Shown: piece by piece, positions 53,983 through 63,023 of the stretch
Numbering within the stretch: position 1 is the first letter of the stretch
Layout of the letters: every line of letters starts with the position of its first letter
Assembly: GCA_035362335.1 (NCBI GenBank)
Contig: DAOSDL010000015.1
Coordinates: 1-64,000 of the forward strand
DNA: 64,000 bases
DNA from: JAOSJT01 sp035362335
Lineage (GTDB): Bacteria; Bacteroidota; Ignavibacteria; SZUA-365
Direction: 5' to 3'
Position numbers and translations under genes: made by a program
Notes under the pieces: model-generated
The model's input: the letters and a program-made list of their open reading frames with translations, nothing else
Told to the model about the DNA's origin: nothing
The model's database searches: none

Positions 53983-55371
53983 TCAGTAGTATTTGCTGCG
54001 TCGGGCTTCCGGCAGCGAGTCAATCCAGTTTTTCGCCGCATCGCGATCCTTCTGCGTGCGCAGATTCTGCATACGCCATTCGGAGTCGCGGTACTGCTCG
54101 GGTGTCGGCTGCGGTGCATTCACACCGCGGCGAACGTCGCGCCCTTCGCCGGGGACACCGGCGAGGGATGCCGGGAACAACCCGGCACGGCGTTCTTTCG
54201 CCTGGAAATGCTGCTGCCGTTTCTGCGCCTTGCTCTTCGCGCCTTCCGCACCCATCGCCTGCACCACCTCCGTGAAATGCTCGTTACGCAGGTGGAATGC
54301 GATGGCTCCTTGCTTGAGCGCGGGAGCGAAGATGCGATTCCCGAATTGGTCGCGATCATCGAAATAGAGTTCGTTGACATCCTTGTTGTTCTTGCGCTGG
54401 GCGAGCACTTCATTGATGGCCTTGTCGATAAGTGCATCGGGGATGCCTTCATCGAGCAATGCCTGTCGCTCGTGATCGATAACCTGCTTCTCGTAGGTGG
54501 GAAGCTGCGCAATACGCACGGCCCGCGCTCGTCCGGCCTGATGGAGGAGTTCTTCCGCGTGCTGGCGCTGGGCTTTGAGATCATGGTACGCCTCGCGCAT
54601 TTCCGCGTGCAGACCCGGTGCAACATCCGCCAAGTCACGCCATTCCTGAGCCGTGGTTGGTACGGTGAGACCGGCGTCCTCCAACTCGCCTTTATATTTT
54701 TCGGCGAGCATGGCCTCGGTCGTGGGTATCGTCTCCAAGGTCTTGGCAACAAACTCTTCAACGGACACATCGGCGCCCGAATTCGCGGCACCGGCGTCGT
54801 CGGCCGCATTCGCGGCATCCTGCGCCGATTGCTGACCTTCTCCCGGCTTCTGACGGTCCTGCGGTGCAGGGGTTGCGTCAATCGCACCGGCGTCGGCGAG
54901 CAGTTCGCGCGCTTCTTCGGGATTGTTCTTGATCCAATCACCGAATTTCGATGAAATCGCCTGATCCTTCGCCTTCACGGCGGCGAGCAGGGCATCAACC
55001 GTTTTGTACTTGGAGAGGAACTTCCCGTTCTCGTCGACGAGCCCCGCCTTGCGGAAAGCCGCATAGTCGGTTTCGTCGAACACGGGATCAAGTTCGTCCG
55101 CGTCCTCGGCTGAGTCCTGACCGGAACCGTTGTCGGCGGCCGATCCATTGTCTTCCCCGCCCTGGTCCTCGCCACCGCCGGCATCGTCGTGGCCTTCCTG
55201 ACCTTGGCCCTGGTCGGAAGGGGACGCCGCGCCATCGTCGTCATCATCCTCGCCGTTCAGCTTGCGCAAGTAAGCTTGGTATGCCACCGAGCCAGCCTGC
55301 AACGCTTTCTGCGCTTCGGGATCGAATGCGAGTTTTTCCTCGGGGATTCTGGTGTACTTTTCCTTTTCCAT
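53983..55371 (-). CDS. Scaffolding protein
   Basis: This 462-aa protein has a very acidic, low-complexity region at ~40-95 (GEDDDDDG, GGGEDQGG), then Ala/Gln-rich helices and a basic C-terminus (KNWIDSLPEARRSKYY). This is the standard make-up of phage scaffold proteins, which guide capsid assembly and bind capsid through a basic C-terminal helix. It lies just upstream of the capsid gene in transcription order, the usual arrangement. A rightward lipoprotein pair begins 90 bp on its upstream side. Confidence 0.75.
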   Translation of the reverse strand: MEKEKYTRIPEEKLAFDPEAQKALQAGSVAYQAYLRKLNGEDDDDDGAASPSDQGQGQEGHDDAGGGEDQGGEDNGSAADNGSGQDSAEDADELDPVFDETDYAAFRKAGLVDENGKFLSKYKTVDALLAAVKAKDQAISSKFGDWIKNNPEEARELLADAGAIDATPAPQDRQKPGEGQQSAQDAANAADDAGAANSGADVSVEEFVAKTLETIPTTEAMLAEKYKGELEDAGLTVPTTAQEWRDLADVAPGLHAEMREAYHDLKAQRQHAEELLHQAGRARAVRIAQLPTYEKQVIDHERQALLDEGIPDALIDKAINEVLAQRKNNKDVNELYFDDRDQFGNRIFAPALKQGAIAFHLRNEHFTEVVQAMGAEGAKSKAQKRQQHFQAKERRAGLFPASLAGVPGEGRDVRRGVNAPQPTPEQYRDSEWRMQNLRTQKDRDAAKNWIDSLPEARRSKYY

Positions 55372-55461
55372 ATCAGCTATCTCATAATTGGGAACAGTGT
55401 TGTCCTTCGTGCGTTGAATGGCCTATGGTTGAGCGCTTCACGCGAATCGGTGAGGTGCGCA

Positions 55462-55824
55462 ATGAAACGCCCAACCCTTCTGATCCTCGCGCTGGCCCTG
55501 GGAGCATGCGCCCGCATCCATGAAGTACCGCCGCGTCCGGTTGACGATCCGCAGGCCTCGCCTGTCGTGGAGTCCACCGTTGGCACGGCGTATCGCTACA
55601 ATCGCGTTGTCGAGCGCCACGATACCCTCTTCGTGTGGAAAGGTACTCCCGACCGCATGATGGCGTGGTGCTACGTGTACCACCGCGGGGAACTTCGGTA
55701 TATCGAAGTGCAGGACTACGCCGGCCAAACCACCGCGAACCTGCTTGATTTTCGCCCGAAGATTTACCACATTCCCGTCTCGAACGATTACATTGACTTC
55801 GCACGGCGCTACGCCGCACACTGA
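55462..55824 (+). CDS. Phage moron lipoprotein A
   Basis: This 120-aa protein has a lipobox ALGAC (Cys16) and starts at an ATG at 55462. The mature part has aromatic strands (AYRYNRVVERHDTLFVW, WCYVYHRGELRYIEV). It is transcribed against all surrounding phage genes, between scaffold and portal, the classic moron position. Broken copies lie at 6608-6793 and 7337-7468. No domain is recognised; surface exclusion or host-fitness roles are possible, as for many morons. Confidence 0.65.
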   Translation: MKRPTLLILALALGACARIHEVPPRPVDDPQASPVVESTVGTAYRYNRVVERHDTLFVWKGTPDRMMAWCYVYHRGELRYIEVQDYAGQTTANLLDFRPKIYHIPVSNDYIDFARRYAAH

Positions 55825-55834
55825 GGAGACCGCC

Positions 55835-56218
55835 ATGAAAACCACCATTCTCATCATCGCCGCAATAGCCGCGCTGCTCGTGATCGAGGGGTGCGGGACG
55901 AAAGAGCCCGCCGACCCTTTGGCGGAATACCGGATTGACACGTTGGTGTACGATCCTTGCATCTTCTGTGGCCGAATCGACACAGTGATCGAAAAGAACT
56001 ATCGCTATCGCCCCACTATTATCGAGGATGGCGAAGAGCCGGAACTCTACGACTCGTGGGCAGAGAGCAAGACCATGGCGGACATACCGATCTATCACAT
56101 CTGCACTGACTGCGACGGTCCGGTTGTCGTCGAACCCATCTACGATAAGAGCCGGACGATGACTCTCAAGAAAATCCGACTCACGCCCGCACAGCGCGCA
56201 AAGATTGCCAACGAGTAA
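55835..56218 (+). CDS. Phage moron lipoprotein B, variant 3, with Cys pairs
   Basis: This 127-aa protein has the same leader as the genes at 6804 and 7479 (VIEGC lipobox), 10 bp after lipoprotein A's stop with GAGGAGAC before its ATG. The body has CIFCGR and ICTDCDG, two CxxC pairs ~50 residues apart, suggesting a zinc ribbon or disulfides. It is the second gene of the rightward moron. The first ~65 bases are identical to those at 6804 while the rest is unrelated. It ends 48 bp before the convergent gene at 56267. Confidence 0.65.
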   Translation: MKTTILIIAAIAALLVIEGCGTKEPADPLAEYRIDTLVYDPCIFCGRIDTVIEKNYRYRPTIIEDGEEPELYDSWAESKTMADIPIYHICTDCDGPVVVEPIYDKSRTMTLKKIRLTPAQRAKIANE

Positions 56219-56266
56219 TGGTGCATTATTTACTTTGGTGAACGTCATATTACTGATTGCGGCTGC

Positions 56267-57688
56267 CTATCCTAAACGAGGGAGATTGATACCGAGCGGG
56301 TTCGCGTCAGGGTTCTGAGTTGGCGCTTCTGCCCAATTCAGAAAAACGCGCTTCATAAATTCACGCATTCGATTATACGGATGAGTTGGGCCGTTTTCGC
56401 CGGGCATGTTTTCCGCCTCTTTAACCTTGTACAGATAATACATTAGGTCGCGAAGATCGCCCTGAGTGGAGCTTGGGCTGTTTTTGGGAAAATCAAAGGA
56501 GAAAACCCCAGCTTTGTTACGCCGTATCAGTCCTTCATCAATTGCCTTGGTCGTCATTTTGGAAATCAGAGCATCAACTCCTGCGTCGATCCCCCTTTCA
56601 TGCAGCAATGGGTGATAGCCCAACGATTGTGCTACTTTTACGAGCTTGGCTCTGGCTTCTTCGGCGCGTGCCGGATACAATTGCAGGTTCCCAGGACTAT
56701 TACTGTCGATAAATGGCGAGAAATGCGGAACTCCGTCGATAGATAAAAGTGGTTGTTCCGTGAATGCAGATTCCGGTATTGCATCATTTTTATATGACGC
56801 ATAAGTGTAGTCGTTTCCGTTGTTCCGATGCGTGAAGATGTTCCAGTCATTAAATTTGTTTGCATGGTTTGCATCGGTTTCTGTCTGATGAATCAGTTCT
56901 TCACGGACCGTATCACTTAGATTCCTTCCGACCGCATTCTTTCTCGGCTGATCCGGATATTCGCTCTGCCAAAGAGCAAATTCATCAAGCTTTGGCATTG
57001 AGAGTTGAACACCTGCATCGTCCTGCCACGCGAGTGCCGATTCCTGTTGCTTGTTTGCAGGGAACGCAGCGGTCACCTTAGTGGGCTTGGTAATATCCAA
57101 GGAAGCAAGCGCTCCTCCGCTTGCGTTTTCGTATAACTTTTTGAGCGATTCTATAATCAATTTTGCGTTTTTATCTCCGTAGGCAGCGGTCATCACTGCG
57201 CCATATGGCACGGAAGTTTGGCCCCATCGGGTGCTTCCCGTCGGCACCAGATCGCGCATCATTGAATTGTAGATCCCAGCGGCATTGAACTTGTTGGGGT
57301 CCGGCCGCGAATTGGCTCCAGACGGCTTTTCTCCTTTGTTAATCCGATTCAACGCGGCTTTCCGCTTTGCTTCCTCCTCCGCTCTCGCCGCTTCCGCCTG
57401 TCTCGCCGCAGCGCTGCGGACATTTGTCACATCCTCGCCGTATGCGCCTTTGTTGCGACTCCACAGTTGCATTGCAGCGTCTTTCGCGGGATCGGCAGAC
57501 TTAGTGGGAACATATTTGAAGTTTTCCGAGGCGGGATATGCAGTGCCGAGACCGGCTCCAATCATCGCTTGATTGGTCAACGGCAACACTGGCACCGACC
57601 GCGCACCCTTCCCCGGCGGATCACCGCCGGCGGCGTCAGCTCCCGCCGCATTGGCGAAGAAGGTTCCAAGAAGCTCGTCGAAGTTCAT
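56267..57688 (-). CDS. Unrecognised protein after the portal gene
   Basis: This 473-aa soluble protein has an N-terminal Gly/Ala-rich region, then an Ala/Glu/Arg helix (~92-112). The mixed alpha/beta part includes DTVREELIHQTETDANHANKF, which recalls a helix with metal-ligand-like His/Glu but lacks HExxH. Between portal and scaffold, phages often carry a protease or head-maturation protein; there is no visible catalytic triad to support that here. It is more AT-rich than its neighbours, so may have been acquired separately. Confidence 0.45.
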   Translation of the reverse strand: MNFDELLGTFFANAAGADAAGGDPPGKGARSVPVLPLTNQAMIGAGLGTAYPASENFKYVPTKSADPAKDAAMQLWSRNKGAYGEDVTNVRSAAARQAEAARAEEEAKRKAALNRINKGEKPSGANSRPDPNKFNAAGIYNSMMRDLVPTGSTRWGQTSVPYGAVMTAAYGDKNAKLIIESLKKLYENASGGALASLDITKPTKVTAAFPANKQQESALAWQDDAGVQLSMPKLDEFALWQSEYPDQPRKNAVGRNLSDTVREELIHQTETDANHANKFNDWNIFTHRNNGNDYTYASYKNDAIPESAFTEQPLLSIDGVPHFSPFIDSNSPGNLQLYPARAEEARAKLVKVAQSLGYHPLLHERGIDAGVDALISKMTTKAIDEGLIRRNKAGVFSFDFPKNSPSSTQGDLRDLMYYLYKVKEAENMPGENGPTHPYNRMREFMKRVFLNWAEAPTQNPDANPLGINLPRLG

Positions 57689-59832
57689 TGCATAACCCCC
57701 TGTCTACTCATCCCCGCCGCTTCCGGCAGCATGTTATCTGCGGGGTTCGGCTGCGCACCGCCGCCGATCACCCCACCATTCATCATTCCGCGCATGGACA
57801 GCGCGCTCCGCATATCGCCCAGCCCATTCCCGCCCGTCTGCATGAGCATATCGCGCAAACCCGCCAGCACCGCGTTATCGATACTGCCGTTCTGCATGTT
57901 GTTCGCGAACGCATCCTCATCCTCGAGCATCTGCAGAAGGATGTCGCCGTATGGGGCATACTTGAACTTGATTACCACGCGCCACTTCCGCAGCAACTCC
58001 GGCGCGTCCGACCATCCCGACAGCTCAAGCAGTTCGGGGAAGGAGAACTCGCGCAACAGAGGATCGAAGGCGCCGAGGAATTGCACGCGCTCGCGGAATT
58101 TCAATTCCCGTTGCGCCGGCGTGAGCGGGCCCGTATCCACCACCACATCGTATCTGCCGATGTCGAGGTCGTTGATCGGGCGATCAGCCATATAGTCCCA
58201 ATCGTTGATGTAGAATCCGCCCGATTCCGGCGATATAACACCCTTCTTCCCCGTCGTGCGAATCCAGCGCTTGGCCGTGTAGTGCCGCTGGATGGTGTCC
58301 AGCGTGTAACCGCAGGAATTTTTGTAGAACGTCTGCACCTGCTGCATAAGCGGCCGCATGAGGGTTTGGGCCTGCGCAACCATGCTCTGGTACAGGTCCG
58401 CGCCGTCCTTCTTCGCGTCCTTCTCGCCGGCGAGCGCCAGAGGCACGCCGGTGAGACGCGGAATCAGGTCGAGATTGATGGAGAAATCGAGGTTGATGAG
58501 ACTTTCCGCGCCCGGCGCGTCATTGAACCTGGGCGGCTGCATTCCCGGATTGCCTTGCGGATCCCACAGAAGCACGCGGCCCATCTCGTGACTCTTCCAC
58601 GTTTGCAACTCTTCCACCGGAATCTGGCCCTTCGCCGCGATCACATCAGGGAATTGGCGGCGCTTCACCCACTCTTCCTGCAAGGACATGGCGCGGTTCA
58701 TGCGCCGCTGGGCATCCAGCGCGAGGGAAACAACGCTCCCGCGCTCGTTCTTGCGAAGGTCGTAATTGAACGCCTCAAGGATGTCGATGGCGCAGCCGCG
58801 TCCCTGCACGGTGTACGCGGTATCGAACAGAAGTTCGTCCGACATCAGACCCGGCACCGCGGCGCACTGTCGCCATTCTTCGAATGGGTGCTCGCGGACG
58901 GCGCTTTCATCCAGCCCGAGGGAAGCCAAGGCCTGGCCGATCACTTCGCGGTTCTCCTGCGTATCCTCCTGATACTGCTCCGGTATCTGAATCGGCTCGG
59001 TGGCATCGGGATCGATAATCACCAGGCGCGTGGCTTGCACGCGGTAGTGAATCTCGATGGTGCGCAGCATTCCCGCTGTTTTGTCGATGTAATCGTTCGA
59101 TTTCTTGTCCCAAGGATCGGTGGAGCGCACCTTCTTGTTTCGTGAGTTCAGCACCGATCCGAGGTTGCTGATGGCTCGTTGGAACGAACTCCAGAACGTG
59201 CGATTCTGCTTTTCCACTTCCTCGGGGCCAAATACGGACAACGCACGCCCGCGGATTTCCTCCGACAGCCCTTCCTCCATGTGTCCGTAGGTCTGCCCGA
59301 TGTATCCGCTCGTTCCCCATCGCGTGATACCGCGCCACATATCGAGCATGATGGACGGGTTCTCGTCGTCGAGGTCGGCCAGGCAATCGAATCCGTTCAA
59401 ACGCTCCCACACGATCTGACCATCGATGTAGCGCGGAGTCTTGCGGAAACCCTTGTACATCCATCCCCAACCAGCGATAGCCGCGTCCATAGTGACCGAG
59501 CGCAGAACATCGTCCGCGTTGGTCTCGCGCAGCTCGTGCTGCATCACTTCGGTGAGCACATCCGAGATGTCGAAATCGCCGGGTTCAACCGGATACGTTT
59601 TCGCGAGCTGCATGCTCCCGATCTGCACGCCGTCGAGGGTGACAATCTGCGAGTGCAGCACATTGAACGTGCGCATGGTGATGTGGTGCTTCTCGAAGTA
59701 CTCCTCCTCGCTCTGCGTCCACTGGCGGCCGACGAGGGCATCATAGCACATGAGCATGAAATCCCAGCGCGGCATCATGCGCCGCACCGCGGTTTCATAC
59801 ATCTCCTGCACTTCTTTTACGCCCAGGGCCAT
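57685..59832 (-). CDS. Portal protein, podovirus type
   Basis: This 715-aa protein is the length of P22-type portals. Features include the N-terminal helical region (EVQEMYETAVRRMMPRWDF), EGLSEEIRGRALSVFG and the stem-like region with LINLDFSINLDLIPRLTGVP near residues 430-480. The C-terminal helix-rich part (~620-700) is typical of long portals with a barrel. It is immediately downstream of the terminase and forms the DNA entry channel of the capsid. It overlaps the 473-aa gene by 4 bp. Confidence 0.8.
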   Translation of the reverse strand: MALGVKEVQEMYETAVRRMMPRWDFMLMCYDALVGRQWTQSEEEYFEKHHITMRTFNVLHSQIVTLDGVQIGSMQLAKTYPVEPGDFDISDVLTEVMQHELRETNADDVLRSVTMDAAIAGWGWMYKGFRKTPRYIDGQIVWERLNGFDCLADLDDENPSIMLDMWRGITRWGTSGYIGQTYGHMEEGLSEEIRGRALSVFGPEEVEKQNRTFWSSFQRAISNLGSVLNSRNKKVRSTDPWDKKSNDYIDKTAGMLRTIEIHYRVQATRLVIIDPDATEPIQIPEQYQEDTQENREVIGQALASLGLDESAVREHPFEEWRQCAAVPGLMSDELLFDTAYTVQGRGCAIDILEAFNYDLRKNERGSVVSLALDAQRRMNRAMSLQEEWVKRRQFPDVIAAKGQIPVEELQTWKSHEMGRVLLWDPQGNPGMQPPRFNDAPGAESLINLDFSINLDLIPRLTGVPLALAGEKDAKKDGADLYQSMVAQAQTLMRPLMQQVQTFYKNSCGYTLDTIQRHYTAKRWIRTTGKKGVISPESGGFYINDWDYMADRPINDLDIGRYDVVVDTGPLTPAQRELKFRERVQFLGAFDPLLREFSFPELLELSGWSDAPELLRKWRVVIKFKYAPYGDILLQMLEDEDAFANNMQNGSIDNAVLAGLRDMLMQTGGNGLGDMRSALSMRGMMNGGVIGGGAQPNPADNMLPEAAGMSRQGVMQ

Positions 59833-59840
59833 GGTAGCAC

Positions 59841-61838
59841 CTACGAGAAGTTTACATCGTAAAGCCGGCGCACTGTGCCGGATTCGCGTTTCTGCTGCTG
59901 CTGTATCACATCATGCCGCGCGATCTCCACCGGCGGCACTTCAACCCTGTGCGCCATGAAGGTCACACCCAGGCCGATAACGCTATCATCGAATGCTTTC
60001 ACACCTGGTTTCAAGCGCTTGCCCTCCGCACCCATCGCGCCGTTGGGTTCGCGCGTGAACGTGGTGAACTCGAGCCACGGTTGCGAGAAGTACAGCCCGC
60101 TCGGGTTCTGTTCGAGATACGATTGTATGGCGCCCACCAGCACGATCTTGCTCTCATGCGTGGTGAGCCATCCCAATTTTTTGTCCACGAGGTCTTTCCC
60201 GTCGTGGAAGCGCACGCCGGACAGCACGCGGTCGTAGATTTTCCGAAGGTTGTTGATGACTTCGCTGCCGCCGCCGCCCTTGTTCCGCTCCACAAGGATC
60301 CCTGCCCTGCCGTACCAGAGACCGAGCTTTGCCAGCATCAGCGCGAATTGCTCTTCGGACGCATGCACGCGCACAAACGCGGGGAATGTCATATCCACGC
60401 GATCCATCACGAATGCCGTGCTGTAATCGCCCTGCTCCAATCCCTCGGCCACGTCGGCACCGATCACGTAGCGGTAGTTCCATCCTGGACGCGGCTTGTG
60501 CCGCATGAGTATCCATCCGTGACTGTCTGCCCATGCACGCACCTTCAGCCGGTCTTTGTTCACGCAATGGCCGTTGGTGTCGTAGACGGGTGCGAAGCTG
60601 TTCACCACATGCGAACTCGCTTCATCCTGCGCCCAATCGAGGTTTACGCTTTGGATGATGGGAATGCGCTTCTCCCCGCGCGCGGTCTGCTGCACGGAGT
60701 AGGATTGCGCAAGAACGGTGGTGCGCGTGAGGTGCTTATCCACCAACTCGGGATCGAACACCGGCGAGCCGGACATGAGGAAGGCTTCTTGCCAGCGCGC
60801 GGGGTATTCCTGCTGGAATCGCCTCTTGGAATTACCGCACTGCTCCCGGATCGTTGCCCGGCGCCACGCCATCTGATCGTTGGTCAGCCCATACGTGGCC
60901 TTGATTTCCTGCTCTTCGTCGGTGAGTGTGGCATCGGTCACGTTCTCGAGGCGTGCCGGACGGGTGTACTCCGGGTTCTCCCACCACCCGTAGAACAACG
61001 GCAGGAACGAGCCGTCCCAATAGCCCAGCGGATGCGTTTCGCCGTTGTGGTCCGGCTTGTCGCCCCATCCGCTGTGATTCCAAAGCAGGTCGTAGAGGTC
61101 TTTCGCGCCGTAGAGACGGCACAAATCATCCACATGGTTGATGGCATCGAGCCAGCGCTCGTAAAATGCGCCGCTTGCGCCATTGGCTGTCCCTTCGAGC
61201 ACCACCAACGTGCCTGGCAACCGCGGCACCGCATTGAGCATGGCGAGAAGCAATTCCTCGCCACGCTCGAAATACGGGACTTCCGTTGCCACCACGGACG
61301 ACGAGGTTGTACCCTGCGCCGGTCGCTTGTTCGGCGTGAGTGCCGTGTGGCACTTCACAAACGCTTTCGTGTCTTTGAACTTGTGGGTAGCGCGGGAATA
61401 GACGGGGCGCTCGAAGTAGTACGGCAGGTTTTCGTAGTAGCGGTCCCACATTGCGAACATCGAATCCGTGGTGGCCGCGATGTCGCCGATGAGGTCGGTT
61501 TGCCTGGGTCCGGTACTGAAGTAGTGATACCAGAACGCGCGGGAGGTCCAATAGGTGGTGAGCTTCACCTGTCGGGCCTTGGCGTTGATTACGCGCTCGG
61601 GCACCTTGAGGTCCACGCGCAAATGCTCCATCAGCGCGTTTGTGCGCTGCTGGATGGGCGTGAACTCCAAGGATACGTTCCCCGTGGTGTGCTTCTCCTT
61701 CGGTGCGATTTTCAGCGCCAGACGCGCAAACAAGGCGGGATCGTCCCGGCATAGATCGGTAAGCCGGTCGACTTCGCCTTGTGTGAGCACGCCCGCTTGC
61801 ATCACAACCGCCAGTATCAGGAGAAGGAACGCATTCAT
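59841..61838 (-). CDS. Terminase large subunit
   Basis: 665 aa from ATG at 61838 (MNAFLLLILAVV), after GAGGGAACG; the frame is open upstream without a site. The ATPase part has KARQVKLTTYW (Walker A-like, ~87-97) and TEVPYF (Walker B-like). The nuclease part has GADVAEGLEQGDYSTAFVMD, ILVERNKGG and DDSVIGLG, the acidic metal ligands of the RNase H-like domain. It should package DNA through the portal. The first 15 residues are strongly hydrophobic, odd for a cytoplasmic motor; an inner start at 61802 (MQAGVLTQGEVDRL) would avoid this. No small terminase was recognised. Confidence 0.85.
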   Translation of the reverse strand: MNAFLLLILAVVMQAGVLTQGEVDRLTDLCRDDPALFARLALKIAPKEKHTTGNVSLEFTPIQQRTNALMEHLRVDLKVPERVINAKARQVKLTTYWTSRAFWYHYFSTGPRQTDLIGDIAATTDSMFAMWDRYYENLPYYFERPVYSRATHKFKDTKAFVKCHTALTPNKRPAQGTTSSSVVATEVPYFERGEELLLAMLNAVPRLPGTLVVLEGTANGASGAFYERWLDAINHVDDLCRLYGAKDLYDLLWNHSGWGDKPDHNGETHPLGYWDGSFLPLFYGWWENPEYTRPARLENVTDATLTDEEQEIKATYGLTNDQMAWRRATIREQCGNSKRRFQQEYPARWQEAFLMSGSPVFDPELVDKHLTRTTVLAQSYSVQQTARGEKRIPIIQSVNLDWAQDEASSHVVNSFAPVYDTNGHCVNKDRLKVRAWADSHGWILMRHKPRPGWNYRYVIGADVAEGLEQGDYSTAFVMDRVDMTFPAFVRVHASEEQFALMLAKLGLWYGRAGILVERNKGGGGSEVINNLRKIYDRVLSGVRFHDGKDLVDKKLGWLTTHESKIVLVGAIQSYLEQNPSGLYFSQPWLEFTTFTREPNGAMGAEGKRLKPGVKAFDDSVIGLGVTFMAHRVEVPPVEIARHDVIQQQQKRESGTVRRLYDVNFS

Positions 61839-61846
61839 CGTTCCCT

Positions 61847-62080
61847 CTACGCGACCCGACGTTCGGAGTACACGCCTCGGATCGCCGCTGCGAAGTATCG
61901 CCCCGCGCTCGGCGCCGTGGTCAGTTCGATGAACTTGGATTCGGGAACGCCGGAGTATTCCCACACCGCGCCGTTATGGAACTGCACGCGCAGCACCTCG
62001 CTTTCGGGGTCGTAGCCCGCCGAGGCGAGGTTGCTGCTGTCCAGCGGGATCATTTTGATTTTGCCGGTTTCGTCACTCAT
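61847..62080 (-). CDS. KTSC domain protein
   Basis: This 77-aa protein follows the KTSC-domain pattern: IPLDSSNLASAGYDPESEVLRVQF, then a YSGVPESKF segment and a C-terminal AGRYFAAAIRGVYSERRV. The name-giving motif has drifted, but length and spacing fit. Such domains are common beside phage packaging genes and may bind nucleic acid or partner proteins. It overlaps the upstream gene by 4 bp and is followed 8 bp later by the terminase. Confidence 0.75.
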   Translation of the reverse strand: MSDETGKIKMIPLDSSNLASAGYDPESEVLRVQFHNGAVWEYSGVPESKFIELTTAPSAGRYFAAAIRGVYSERRVA

Positions 62081-62574
62081 GGGAACACTCCAAGCCGGAA
62101 TTCCGCCGGCTGCGGGAAGAGTTCGTTGTCACCACCCCAGGAAAAGCCGCGCTTCTTCGCTTCCACCACAATCGGATGCGATGGAAAGAAGATTGCGCCC
62201 GGTTCCTCGCGTTTGGCGATGTTGGGCGCCATCTGCTTCGCCGGCGTCGATCCGTGGGGATTGAACGGCAGGTTGAACGTGAGGGCCGCGCCATGCGCGT
62301 GCATGCCCGGTCCGGGTGGCACACCCTCCACCGCGGAATCGTAGCACGGCCCGAGGAAACGGATGCAGTGCCAGAGCCCGTACTTGTCGATCCAGTCAAT
62401 GAATGCCTGTATGCCGAATTGTGCCTTTTCGTTGCAACGCAGCTCCCGAAATCCACTGACGGGTGCGGGCAATGTCACCACACCGTCGCGGCTACGCGCT
62501 ACGTTCGGGGGTCCGTAGTGCGTCAGCACTTCCGAAGTGCCTTCCGGCACGAAGTATGCGCCGAAATCTTTCAT
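62077..62574 (-). CDS. M15 peptidase-like protein with replaced metal ligands
   Basis: 165 aa from ATG at 62574, overlapping the holin-like gene's stop by 3 bp; the frame is open upstream but lies in that gene. MHAHGAALTFNLPFNPHG (residues 91-108) is the M15 His-x-x-Gly-x-Ala-x-Asp motif with Thr99 where Asp is expected. KKRGFSWGGDNELFPQPAEF aligns with the GFxWGG...DPMHF block with Glu158 where the second His is expected. The fold seems retained but two zinc ligands are lost, so it may be a binding protein rather than an endolysin. Confidence 0.6.
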   Translation of the reverse strand: MKDFGAYFVPEGTSEVLTHYGPPNVARSRDGVVTLPAPVSGFRELRCNEKAQFGIQAFIDWIDKYGLWHCIRFLGPCYDSAVEGVPPGPGMHAHGAALTFNLPFNPHGSTPAKQMAPNIAKREEPGAIFFPSHPIVVEAKKRGFSWGGDNELFPQPAEFRLGVFP

Positions 62575-63005
62575 TTCAGCGTGGTTCGGGGTTCGTGGCT
62601 GAGTGCGTAGCTCGGTAGATACGGCTTCACCACTTCGTAGCAGCCGATGGCGGCAGCACCGAGGATGACGGCAACGATACCCTTCACCCACCAGATTTCG
62701 CTGAGCATGAACAGATTGGACAGGTCGCCGACAATGACAAGCACGCCCGCGATGATGATGACAAGCACTCGCAAGAGCTTCTTGTCCACGCTCTCAAGGA
62801 ACCGCGATAGCACGGATTTGAGTAGCCCCACGATCACGGGTGTGATGACGGGAATGAGCAGCGGGAGAAACTGCTCGGCGAGCTTTCCGATCAGGGATTG
62901 CTCGGGGATAACGCTCTCCTGCGCGAAAACCGCGAGCATGGGCATGAACAGCAGCACGGCCACGAAGCCGAGCCAGCGCCACGAAGGGATGAATAAAAAG
63001 CGCAT
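62571..63005 (-). CDS. Holin-like membrane protein
   Basis: The 144-aa protein has three or four hydrophobic segments. The first, near 11-29 (WLGFVAVLLFMPMLAVFAQ), could be a cleaved signal; others lie at ~47-63 (LPLLIPVITPVIVGLL), ~80-95 (VLVIIIAGVLVIVGDL) and ~108-122. It has a basic C-terminus. Size and topology fit a class I/II holin, and it sits between a spanin-like gene and a peptidoglycan-hydrolase-like gene. A different transport role cannot be excluded. Confidence 0.6.
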   Translation of the reverse strand: MRFLFIPSWRWLGFVAVLLFMPMLAVFAQESVIPEQSLIGKLAEQFLPLLIPVITPVIVGLLKSVLSRFLESVDKKLLRVLVIIIAGVLVIVGDLSNLFMLSEIWWVKGIVAVILGAAAIGCYEVVKPYLPSYALSHEPRTTLK

Positions 63006-63023
63006 GTGAGTCCTCCACGGGGT

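Noticed and set aside
57538..59145. Plus-strand open frame opposite the portal gene
   Set aside because: Antisense shadow of a clear portal gene; composition typical of reverse-frame reading.
59913..61754. Plus-strand open frame of 613 codons opposite the terminase
   Set aside because: The terminase motifs on the minus strand are convincing; this frame has none.
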